DNA from: Candidatus Gastranaerophilales bacterium
GTDB taxonomy: Bacteria; Cyanobacteriota; Vampirovibrionia; Gastranaerophilales; Gastranaerophilaceae
Reading direction: 5' to 3'
Assembly: GCA_944323095.1 (NCBI GenBank)
Contig: CALURE010000019.1
Span: forward strand, 1-16,678
DNA length: 16,678 bases
Every line of letters begins with the position of its first letter. The stretch's first letter is position 1. Positions 6,313-13,446 of the stretch are shown piece by piece. The translations under genes were made by a program, and so were the position numbers. Below the pieces are notes generated by a model. That model was not told where the DNA came from, searched no databases, and was given only the letters and a program-made list of their open reading frames with translations.

Positions 6313-7133
6313 TATTTTTCACCGTTTGTTTTTGCGGAAGATTTTTTATTGTCTTTTACTTCAAATTCTTTTTCTACTTTTTTACCTGACATCTTGAGCA
6401 GAATATTTGTTGCCTGCAGGGCATCCTGACCGTATCCTGATGTTGAGTTTTGCATTTGTTTCAAAAGTCCTACGGTATAGTCGTCACCTGTCACAACCCT
6501 TGAATCAAGAGCACTCAGAGCAAGTATTTTTACCGGAGTATAAGGATCCTGAAGCATTTTGTTAACAAGAGCATTTAGAGCTTTATCATCTTTTCTTGAA
6601 TTATCTTCTTCAAGTCTTGCAATAACTTCTTTTGCACCCATTAATCTAACTTCTTTATCCTGACTGTTCAAATAATTTTCAAGATTTCTGATATAATCAT
6701 CTGTCAGCTGAACTATTTCTCGTTTTTCAGTTTTCTTATCTGTTGTCTTATTTTCTGTGGTATTTGTAGTTGTTGTTGAGATATTTTTCTGGCTATTTTG
6801 GTCGTTGTTCCCCCAGTTATTTGTATAATACCCCGGAGGATAGCATCCGTTTACCGGATTTGTACCGTAATTAGGAGCATTAACATTATAAACAGGAGCC
6901 GTTGCCCCTGGAGTTGCAACAGAAGGGTTAAAAATCTGGATATTTACACCTGAATAATTAGGCACCTGAACATTCTGGCTCTGCGGTTGAGTCGGATAAT
7001 AGTATTGAACAGGCTGTGGATTTTGGACAGGCTGCTGAACAACTTTTGGCGGCTGTGTTTGATACTGCTGCTGTGATTGAGGAATAACCTTTTGCTGTTG
7101 AATATTATTTTGTTGTCCTACTGAACTTTGCAT
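6312..7133 (-). CDS. Gln/Pro-rich protein with C-terminal HEAT-like helices
   Basis: 273 residues with no signal peptide or membrane segment. Residues 1-110 are low-complexity, rich in Gln, Pro, Asn and Tyr. Residues 117-135 are Thr/Lys-rich. Residues 141-250 form paired amphipathic helices of HEAT/armadillo type (for example NSQDKEVRLMGAKEVIARLE and QDPYTPVKILALSALDSR). The last 20 residues are Lys-rich. HEAT repeats usually mediate protein-protein contacts, and the N-terminal tail looks disordered and sticky. AAAGGG nine bases before the ATG supports the start. It is coupled to a small membrane protein downstream, so a scaffold at the membrane is a reasonable guess, not a demonstrated function. 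Confidence 0.75.
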   Translation of the reverse strand: MQSSVGQQNNIQQQKVIPQSQQQYQTQPPKVVQQPVQNPQPVQYYYPTQPQSQNVQVPNYSGVNIQIFNPSVATPGATAPVYNVNAPNYGTNPVNGCYPPGYYTNNWGNNDQNSQKNISTTTTNTTENKTTDKKTEKREIVQLTDDYIRNLENYLNSQDKEVRLMGAKEVIARLEEDNSRKDDKALNALVNKMLQDPYTPVKILALSALDSRVVTGDDYTVGLLKQMQNSTSGYGQDALQATNILLKMSGKKVEKEFEVKDNKKSSAKTNGEK

Positions 7134-7225
7134 GAAAACTACCCTTTTACTACTTATATTAATAAAGTAGAATTTTATTTAATTATTGCTTATTTTTTAA
7201 GAAATGTTACAGAATTTTTTGTTTA

Positions 7226-7831
7226 ATGCATGATGACTATAATAATTTTATGAGCAGTTATGAAGAAAATTATTTATCAAAGCGGCCGCAACATCTTTGC
7301 AACATGTGCGGCAGGTGTTGCAGGGTAGTAACAACATCTATTCCGTATGACAAGCTTAAAGTATTGGCAGCTAAAGGTGATAAAGGGGCTTTGGATTTTT
7401 TGTCAATTTTTGAGCCGTACGATTCTATAGAGGAGGCGAGGCTTGTTGATGCGGAGGTGGTTGATAATATTATTCTGAGATTAACTGATGACGGGAATTT
7501 TAATGAAAAAGAAATAACTTTTTACTGCTGTAAATACTTGCGTGATGACAATCTTTGTTCAAACTATGAAAACAGACCTGCTTTATGCAGACATTGTCCT
7601 TCTACTCCGTGGTCAATAGTGCCGCCGGGGTGTGGTTTTGAAGGCTGGCTTTTCTGGAAACGTGAGGAAGAAAAACAAAAAGTAAGACGTTCTAAAGAAG
7701 AACTTTTGGAGTTAAAACTGTTAAAAATGAAAAATAATTCTCCTGAAATTTTGAAAAAAATTGAAGCTGTGGAGCATAAAATTCTCCGTAATATCGAAAT
7801 GCTGAAAAAATACGGTTCGGAAAACTGGTAA
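7226..7831 (+). CDS. YkgJ-family cysteine-cluster protein (CxxCxxCC), paralogue 2
   Basis: 201 residues. Metal-binding cysteines are C25-x2-C28-x2-C31-C32 (CNMCGRCC) and a second group C101, C102, C111, C121, C124 and C136 with the SNYENRPALCRHCP segment, as in PF03692. It aligns along its length with the protein at 526-1197 (KGDKxAxxFxSIFxPY, ENRPxxCR, PxxCGF) but lacks that protein's N-terminal extension. It has instead a Lys/Glu-rich helical C-terminal tail (about 145-200). No Shine-Dalgarno is visible before the ATG. The function is unknown beyond likely Zn/Fe binding. The stop codon lies inside a terminator hairpin. Confidence 0.85.
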   Translation: MHDDYNNFMSSYEENYLSKRPQHLCNMCGRCCRVVTTSIPYDKLKVLAAKGDKGALDFLSIFEPYDSIEEARLVDAEVVDNIILRLTDDGNFNEKEITFYCCKYLRDDNLCSNYENRPALCRHCPSTPWSIVPPGCGFEGWLFWKREEEKQKVRRSKEELLELKLLKMKNNSPEILKKIEAVEHKILRNIEMLKKYGSENW

Positions 7832-7849
7832 TATTCCAAACCGTATTTT
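7807..7849. terminator. bidirectional intrinsic terminator between ykgJ paralogue 2 and the GH57 gene
   Basis: AAAATACGGTT at 7807-7817 pairs perfectly with AACCGTATTTT at 7839-7849, and an inner GGAA/TTCC extends the stem after one mismatch. The A-run on one side and T-run on the other allow termination in both directions between convergent genes. Confidence 0.75.
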
Positions 7850-7851
7850 AT

Positions 7852-10353
7852 TTATTGCAGTAATAATTTATCTAATTTTTTTTGATAGAACTCGGTATTA
7901 ATATTTAAATCTGCTCCGATTTGTAAAAGCATTTCAATGAATTTTTTGTTATTTGACTTCTTATTTCCTGTCAAACCGTTTTCAATAATATCTCCTACCC
8001 TGTGGTATATTTTTGAAAAATAGATATTCTGTGCTTCCGATATGTCAATTTGCAGTTCAAGCTTTTCAATTGTATCAAATAGTTCCAGAATAACATCAGC
8101 CTGCTGGATTTCAAAACTGTGAACAAGTCTGTTGATATTTTGCAGAATTTTTTTACTGAAAATATTGTTGGATGGTGTTTTATCCATTTGTATGTCAATT
8201 TTTTTAGCTTCATAATTCAAATCAGCAGCCTGTTGTATAGCTTCTTCATCCAGAAATCCGCCTGAATGTACTACAATATCGTTGAATTTATGACTCAGTG
8301 CATAAGCAGCAGAGATTTTAAATTCATCAGGGATTTTAAGTCCGAGTCCTTGAAGGTGAGAAATCGAACCTTTTCCTTCATCATACATAACCTGATATGT
8401 TTGAGAAAATTTTGCAAGTTTGTCGCGCAGCAGAATTTGTAAAATTTTGCGTCTTTCTTCAATAAATATATCTTTTAAAGTAAAATATTCTTTTCCGAAG
8501 ATTTCGTCGAGCGACCGTATAATCTCTGTTAAAGGATTCATAAGGAAAGTTTTTATTAGATTTGTTTTTATCTTGTTAAATTCAGTGTCATCCGGATATT
8601 CTTTTATGGCGCAATGGAAATCTCCCCCTGAATATTGCATAAGTGCAAACATCATGTTCGATTTTTGCAGTGTAATTTTTGACTGGATTTCAATATGCCC
8701 TATAACAAATGAAGAATTTCCTTTCTGGACTTTTTTGTATGCATGTTTTTTGATTGTGTAACAATATACACTTTCTTCATCTTCAAAATCCTGATATAAA
8801 GATGATAGTGCCCAGAGGCTTGCTATTTGTTTGGTTGTTACGATAGACGGTTTGACAAAACGTTCATAAATATCCTTTCCGGTTCCGTGTTCGGGGATAT
8901 TACTTTTTGCTTCATATAAAATATTCAGAAAATTTTCTTCAAAATTTTTATCTGTAAATTTGCCTGCCAGCTGCATTGCGCGTGCGGCATACTTCATAAT
9001 TTGAACGGTTTCTATCCCTGAGATTTCAGAAAAAAACCATCCGCAGCTTGTGTACATCAAAAGTGCCTGACGCTGAATTTCAAGTAATTCCATTGCATGG
9101 ACTTTTTCTTCGTCCGACAAATCAGGTTTAAAGTTTTCCTGCTGGAATTTTTTGACATTCATTTCATTTCTGTCGAGAATAACGTCTATATATTTGTTTC
9201 TGATATTCCAGACATTTTCAAAGTATTTAGCACCTTCTTTTTCATATAGTTTTGCCAATTCATCTCTGAGATAATCAAGAGCGTCTCTTAACGGTTTTCT
9301 CCATTTTTGATTCCACCCCGGGTGGCCGCCTGTAGAGCATCCGCAATCCTCTTTCCATCTGCCGACCCCATGGAAGCAGCTCCAGCTTGAAGCCTGTTTT
9401 ATTTCTACTTCGCAATCACTTCTGTATTTGTCAAGGTATTCCGCGTAATTAGTTATAGTAAAGCCTTCATCTTTTGCTTTTATTTTTAGAACATAAGCAA
9501 GAGCCATATCTCCGAATTTGGTGTGATGCCCGTAACTTTCACCGTCAGTTGCAATATTTACAAGCTGCGGGTAGTTTCTGCAGTCAGAAACACCTTCTTT
9601 AAGACGTTTAATAAATTTATTGCCGTCTTTTAAAAGTTCATCAAAAGCAACAGAGCGCGAAATTGCTCCGTCGTAGAAAAATAAATCAATATATTTGCCC
9701 GGTGCGGATTTAATATTATATCTGTATGAGCGTGCAGGATCAATATTGCCCCAGCTGACATCCGTCCATTCTTTGTCGCCTTTTTGTTTAAATTTTGCAG
9801 CCTGATAAGGCGAAAGAACTGTGAATTTAATGCCGTTTTCTTCCAAAATTCTAAGAGTATCATCATCAACTGCGGTTTCCGCAAGCCACATACCCTCCGG
9901 TTTTCTGCCGAAACGGTATTCAAAATCTCTAATACCCCATTTTACCTGTGTTTGTTTATCTTGTTCGTTTGCAAGCGGCATTATGATGTGGTTATAAACC
10001 TGAGCCATTGCGTTTCCATGCCCGTTGTGTTCGGCGATACTTTCAATATCTGCTTTAATTATCCTTTCATATGTCAGAGGAGCAAAGTGCTCCATCCAGG
10101 AAAGAAGTGTAGGACCGAAATTAAAGCTTATATATTCATAATTGTTAACAACATCAAGAATTCTGTTTCTGCTGTCGACAATTTTTGACACAGAATTAGG
10201 ATTGTAGCATTCTTTGTTAATTCTTTCATTCCAATCGTGGAAAGGAAGTGCGCTGTCCTGTAATTCAATGGCTTCCAGCCACGGATTTTCTCTCGGCGGC
10301 TGGTAAAAGTGAAAAAAAAAAAAAAAAAATATATCATTTTTAGTATCGCTCAT
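7852..10353 (-). CDS. glycoside hydrolase family 57 protein with DUF3536 (alpha-glucan-active enzyme)
   Basis: 833 residues. The N-terminal half is a GH57 (beta/alpha)7 domain: HFYQPPRENPWLEAI motif at 15-29, the nucleophile segment GMWLAET with Glu159, the general-acid segment ATDGESYGHH with Asp270, and the conserved CFHGVGRW region. The C-terminal half, roughly from residue 300 on, matches the DUF3536 type seen in cyanobacterial GH57 proteins. GH57 enzymes cleave or transfer alpha-1,4-glucan, so a role in glycogen turnover is likely; the exact specificity cannot be told. GGAG eight bases before the ATG supports the start. Residues 9-14 are six Phe encoded by an unbroken T18 run, where relatives as I recall them carry a His-containing ICIHGH segment. 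The gene follows the exported protein at 10385-10876 by 31 bases and ends in a shared terminator. Confidence 0.9.
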   Translation of the reverse strand: MSDTKNDIFFFFFFHFYQPPRENPWLEAIELQDSALPFHDWNERINKECYNPNSVSKIVDSRNRILDVVNNYEYISFNFGPTLLSWMEHFAPLTYERIIKADIESIAEHNGHGNAMAQVYNHIIMPLANEQDKQTQVKWGIRDFEYRFGRKPEGMWLAETAVDDDTLRILEENGIKFTVLSPYQAAKFKQKGDKEWTDVSWGNIDPARSYRYNIKSAPGKYIDLFFYDGAISRSVAFDELLKDGNKFIKRLKEGVSDCRNYPQLVNIATDGESYGHHTKFGDMALAYVLKIKAKDEGFTITNYAEYLDKYRSDCEVEIKQASSWSCFHGVGRWKEDCGCSTGGHPGWNQKWRKPLRDALDYLRDELAKLYEKEGAKYFENVWNIRNKYIDVILDRNEMNVKKFQQENFKPDLSDEEKVHAMELLEIQRQALLMYTSCGWFFSEISGIETVQIMKYAARAMQLAGKFTDKNFEENFLNILYEAKSNIPEHGTGKDIYERFVKPSIVTTKQIASLWALSSLYQDFEDEESVYCYTIKKHAYKKVQKGNSSFVIGHIEIQSKITLQKSNMMFALMQYSGGDFHCAIKEYPDDTEFNKIKTNLIKTFLMNPLTEIIRSLDEIFGKEYFTLKDIFIEERRKILQILLRDKLAKFSQTYQVMYDEGKGSISHLQGLGLKIPDEFKISAAYALSHKFNDIVVHSGGFLDEEAIQQAADLNYEAKKIDIQMDKTPSNNIFSKKILQNINRLVHSFEIQQADVILELFDTIEKLELQIDISEAQNIYFSKIYHRVGDIIENGLTGNKKSNNKKFIEMLLQIGADLNINTEFYQKKLDKLLLQ
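10312..10329 (-). repeat. T18 homopolymer in the GH57 coding strand (A18 on plus)
   Basis: Eighteen T in a row encode Phe9-Phe14 of the GH57 protein. The tract is long enough for replication slippage or RNA polymerase slippage. A change not divisible by three would abolish the enzyme. In this assembly it is in frame. Confidence 0.8.
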
Positions 10354-10384
10354 ATCTTAACTCCGTGATTATTATTATGAAAAA

Positions 10385-10876
10385 TTATTTTGTATCTGAT
10401 TTTGGTTTGGAACTTATTACTGTGAATTTTTCAGCATCCATCCAGGGATCTCCGAGAGCATTTGAGAACACTTTCCCTGAAAATTCTATTACATCCCCGG
10501 AATTCAATTCAATATATTTTTCAGCTTCAGCTCTTTTAATAAATATTTTCAATTCTGAAAGCGGAATGTTATGATCTGTCACATCAGGTCTTTGAATAAG
10601 GAAAGAAATATAATCCTGCGAGCTTCTCATTGCAGGTTTGTAATCCAATCCGAGTGTTGAAAATTTATCGAATTTCGCTTTAATTTTTACATTTTTATTC
10701 AGATAAAAATGCGGTCTTGCTACAAGATCGAGCGGACTTACGGTAATGTAACTTTTAGCAGTCTGTGTAACTGTTGTATTTGTATCCGGTTTTACGGGAG
10801 TTTGAACTGCCGCATAAACATTTATCCCGACTGCAAGTGCTAAAATTAATACTAAACTTTTCATTTTATTATTCAT
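10385..10876 (-). CDS. exported protein with an OB-fold-like domain
   Basis: 163 residues from the ATG at 10876. This start is chosen because AAGGGG (complement of 10886-10891) lies nine bases before it, whereas the upstream in-frame ATG at 10885 touches that site. A signal peptide is clear: MNNKMK, a hydrophobic core LVLILALAVGI, and cleavage after NVYA (residue 22). A Thr-rich linker follows. Then comes a beta-rich domain with the segments LNKNVKIKAKFDKF, SFLIQRP, SGDVIEFSGKVF and AEKFTVIS, resembling an OB fold. Periplasmic location is expected. The GH57 gene begins 31 bases downstream on the same strand. Whether the two act together is not known, since GH57/DUF3536 lacks an obvious signal peptide. 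Confidence 0.75.
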   Translation of the reverse strand: MNNKMKSLVLILALAVGINVYAAVQTPVKPDTNTTVTQTAKSYITVSPLDLVARPHFYLNKNVKIKAKFDKFSTLGLDYKPAMRSSQDYISFLIQRPDVTDHNIPLSELKIFIKRAEAEKYIELNSGDVIEFSGKVFSNALGDPWMDAEKFTVISSKPKSDTK

Positions 10877-10916
10877 ATAAAGCATCCCCTTATTATTTTA
10901 CAGTTTTAACAATAAT

Positions 10917-10944
10917 ATTCTATCACAATATTTATATTTTGTAA
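10917..10944 (-). promoter_or_regulatory. probable promoter of the exported protein/GH57 operon
   Basis: On the minus strand TTACAA (10944-10939), 16 bases, TAGAAT (10922-10917). The start is predicted near 10910, giving a 34-base leader with AAGGGG. Moderate match only. Confidence 0.45.
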
Positions 10945-11044
10945 CTACCCGTGTAAATATAAAATGCATAAATTTATATGTGTGTTATATCGTGGTTTAC
11001 TCATAACAAGTGTAAATTTAGATATAAGTCACAAAAGGCTTTTC

Positions 11045-11073
11045 TTGAAAAAATCTTTAATATGTGATAAAAT
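11045..11073 (+). promoter_or_regulatory. sigma-70-like promoter of pckA
   Basis: TTGAAA at 11045-11050, 17 bases, TAAAAT at 11068-11073. The transcription start is expected near 11080, about 48 bases before the pckA ATG. A six-base inverted repeat TGTTAT-N14-ATAACA at 10983-11008 lies just upstream of the -35 box and could be an operator, but the arms are short. Confidence 0.55.
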
Positions 11074-11127
11074 TAAATACAGGATTTCAAATATCGTGAT
11101 TTTCCGGTATGAGGAAGGGGGCTTTTT

Positions 11128-12771
11128 ATGGCAACAAGAGAGTTTTGGTTAAATTCAGACGGGTTAAAAAATAGGATGTCTGCTGCGAGGGCAACAATTA
11201 TAACACCCTTTTTTGCAAACAATGTAAAAGAAATTGAATCTGTTTCTCAGGCATACAAACTTGCAAAAGAAAGCCCCGGAACAATTGAATTGACAGGTAT
11301 GCCCGTATATGAGCCGAAAAAAATCGGTTTACCTGAAAATGCTAAACAGCTTTTGTTTAACGATGGGGCTGTTGTCGGCAGATGTGCGGCTGCAAGAAAG
11401 ATTGCAGGGGAGCCGAATTGTGATTTAAATTATATTTTGCCTGTCTTACGCGAGGCGGTCTATCAATCACGTGAAAAATTAATGTATAAAGCTCAGACGG
11501 TTATCGGATTGCAGGAAGATTTTATGATTAAGGCGCATTTATTGATACCGCAAGGCTTTGAAAATATTTTATATTCCTGGATGCTTAATTTTCAATATAT
11601 AAATGAAGCTTATAAAAAAATGTATGAAAATTCACGAAAATTAGATGAAAATGATATTTATGTATTTTCTGATCCTGACTGGTCGCATCCTGAATTTCCG
11701 TACGGATTGACATTTTTTGATCCGGAACATAACTGTGCGGCAATTCTTGGTATGCGTTACTTTGGCGAACATAAAAAGGGAACATTAACTCTTGCGTGGG
11801 GATGCGCCTCGCGTAACGGGTATGCTGCATGTCACGGCGGAATGAAACGTTATAATCTGGAAAACGGGAAAACTTTTCAGGCGGCGGTATTTGGGCTATC
11901 GGGTTCTGGGAAATCAACCATTACGCATGCAAAACATAATAATAAATATGATATTACAATTTTGCATGACGATGCATTTATCATAAACACTGAGAAGAAG
12001 TATTCAATTGCGTTAGAACCTGCTTATTTTGATAAAACAGCTGATTACCCTTACGGATGTGATGATAACAAATATATTTTAACCCAGCAAAATGCAGGCG
12101 CTATAGCACTTGAAAACGGTAAAATAATTTCTATAACCGGTGATATCAGAAACGGAAACGGCAGAGCCGTTAAATCTAAACTATGGTCAGCAAATAGAGT
12201 GGACAGAATAGATGAGCCGATTAATGCTATTTTCTGGTTGATGAAAGATCCTGCTATCCCTCCTGTTTTAAAGCTTTCAGGTGCATCTTTAGGTGCCGCA
12301 ATGGGTGCAACTCTCGCGACAAAACGTACATCGGCAGAAAGGCTTGCAAAAGGTATTGACCCTGATGCGCTTGTTGTTGAGCCTTATGCAAATCCTTTCA
12401 GGGTTTATCCCTTAGCTGTTGATTATGAAAGATTTAAGCAGCTTATACAGGACGGGGTTGAATGTTATATTTTGAATACGGGTGAATTTATGGGAACTAA
12501 GGTTAAACCGGAATATACTTTAAGTATTATAGAAAGTATTGTTGAAGGGACAGCGAAATTTCATAAATGGGAAAATTTTTCAGATATTCAAATTATGGAT
12601 TTAGACGGTTTTGATACGTCTTTTAGCAATAAAGAATATAAAAAACAGTTTATTGCACGTATGAAAGACAGGATAGAGTTTGTAAAATCCAGAGAAAAAG
12701 AAAAAGGCGGAATTGATAAACTCCCTGCGGATGCTCTTGAAGCTTTGCAGGCAGTTGTTAATGAAGTCTAG
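11128..12771 (+). CDS. pckA: phosphoenolpyruvate carboxykinase (ATP type), divergent form
   Basis: 547 residues. ATP-PEPCK interconverts oxaloacetate + ATP and PEP + CO2 + ADP: gluconeogenic, or in fermenters often anaplerotic from PEP. The kinase P-loop GLSGSGKST is at residues 256-264, followed by the metal-binding ILHDDAF segment at 278-284. The upstream GMRYFGEHKKGTLTLAWG segment matches the YxGExKKG motif with its substrate-binding Lys. Arg-rich active-site stretches such as SANRVDRID follow. The kinase-2 aspartates are in an HDDAF context rather than the GDDEHGW of the E. coli enzyme, and the N-terminal third is unlike the classical one, so this is a divergent branch. GAGGAAGGGGG precedes the ATG and fixes the start. 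No partner gene lies adjacent. Confidence 0.85.
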   Translation: MATREFWLNSDGLKNRMSAARATIITPFFANNVKEIESVSQAYKLAKESPGTIELTGMPVYEPKKIGLPENAKQLLFNDGAVVGRCAAARKIAGEPNCDLNYILPVLREAVYQSREKLMYKAQTVIGLQEDFMIKAHLLIPQGFENILYSWMLNFQYINEAYKKMYENSRKLDENDIYVFSDPDWSHPEFPYGLTFFDPEHNCAAILGMRYFGEHKKGTLTLAWGCASRNGYAACHGGMKRYNLENGKTFQAAVFGLSGSGKSTITHAKHNNKYDITILHDDAFIINTEKKYSIALEPAYFDKTADYPYGCDDNKYILTQQNAGAIALENGKIISITGDIRNGNGRAVKSKLWSANRVDRIDEPINAIFWLMKDPAIPPVLKLSGASLGAAMGATLATKRTSAERLAKGIDPDALVVEPYANPFRVYPLAVDYERFKQLIQDGVECYILNTGEFMGTKVKPEYTLSIIESIVEGTAKFHKWENFSDIQIMDLDGFDTSFSNKEYKKQFIARMKDRIEFVKSREKEKGGIDKLPADALEALQAVVNEV

Positions 12772-12803
12772 GTTAAGCATTGAGAAAGAAATGAGGAAAA
12801 TTT

Positions 12804-13262
12804 ATGAATAAAAGATGCGGGATGTCTGCAATAGGTTATGCAATAGCTACTGTTATACTAATAGGTATTGTAATGATTTTCAGCGCTCCAATGATAGTAG
12901 ATTCTTATAATATGGATAGCGGAAAGAAAAATAATAAAAATAATAATATCACACCGGCTGCTCCGGCACCTGCTCCACAGCACTATCCTGTGAATAATAG
13001 TTCTGCAAATCAGGATTACATGAATGTTGCTCAGGAAATTCGTAATTTGGAAGAACGTCTGACAATGCGGATTTCTGATCTTGAGCAAAAACAGGCAAAT
13101 AATGACCGTATGCAATCTCAAGAGTCTGATGTTACAGATAAGTATGTCTGTTCTATTGAAGGACTGCTTGCCGAAAACGGTGATGTTGTGCCTTTGAATG
13201 ACAGCCATATTGAAAATACCACTGCAAAAAAGTTTGTTTTTGTTTGTGAATACAAAAAATAA
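12804..13262 (+). CDS. membrane-anchored coiled-coil hypothetical protein
   Basis: 152 residues. A single hydrophobic helix is at about 9-28 (AIGYAIATVILIGIVMIFSA), with a short basic N-terminus that predicts an N-in anchor. After it come an Asn/Lys-rich stretch, a PAAPAPAP linker at about 51-58, and a predicted coiled coil at about 73-105 (AQEIRNLEERLTMRISDLEQ). A short C-terminal domain has two cysteines, C116 and C148, which could form a disulfide outside the membrane. GAGG lies before the ATG. It lies 33 bases after pckA on the same strand and may be read from the same transcript. No family recognised. It resembles minor pilus-assembly or cell-envelope anchor proteins in architecture only. 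Confidence 0.75.
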   Translation: MNKRCGMSAIGYAIATVILIGIVMIFSAPMIVDSYNMDSGKKNNKNNNITPAAPAPAPQHYPVNNSSANQDYMNVAQEIRNLEERLTMRISDLEQKQANNDRMQSQESDVTDKYVCSIEGLLAENGDVVPLNDSHIENTTAKKFVFVCEYKK

Positions 13263-13318
13263 AACAATGTGAGTTAAGAAATTATAGTTATGCATTTAAA
13301 AATGAAAGGAGAGCAAAC

Positions 13319-13369
13319 ATGCAAGAAGAACAAAAAATTTTAATTCCGTCGGGGGGGGGGCGCTACTAG
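13319..13369 (+). other. leader reading frame of pilin-like gene 2 in the OFF phase
   Basis: ATG at 13319 with AAAGGAG (13306-13312) seven bases upstream. It reads MQEEQKILIPS, three Gly from the G-tract, RY and a TAG stop at 13367-13369. With 11 (or 8) G the frame passes without a stop through 13362-13446 into the pilin frame that includes the GTG at 13447. Confidence 0.7.
13351..13360 (+). repeat. G10 homopolymer, candidate phase-variation tract of pilin-like gene 2
   Basis: Ten G in a row at the eleventh leader codon. It is the same length and in the same relative position as the C10 tract of the pilin-like gene at 2267-3004, but with G instead of C on the coding strand. In both genes ten is the length that breaks the frame. 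Confidence 0.75.
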
Positions 13370-13446
13370 CTTCTCCACAAGGGTTCTGGCGAAAATTATT
13401 TAGGGCAAAAGCATCAGATTGTAGGCTTGAGGATAGCACAAACTGT

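Noticed and set aside
9784..10188. 134-codon plus-strand frame inside the GH57 gene
   Set aside because: It lies opposite conserved GH57 motifs including the catalytic Glu codon region; its sequence has no family features.
10877..10885. Upstream ATG adding three residues to the exported OB-fold-like protein
   Set aside because: It directly abuts AAGGGG, leaving no spacing. The next ATG at 10876 has a nine-base spacing and a normal signal peptide.
10964..11152. 62-codon plus-strand frame overlapping the pckA start
   Set aside because: It covers the pckA promoter and Shine-Dalgarno, has no ribosome binding site or recognisable protein features, and overlaps the firm pckA start out of frame.
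12858..13295. 145-codon minus-strand frame opposite the coiled-coil protein
   Set aside because: The composition is typical of an antisense reading, and there is no ribosome binding site. The plus-strand gene has a membrane anchor, linker and coiled coil in good order.
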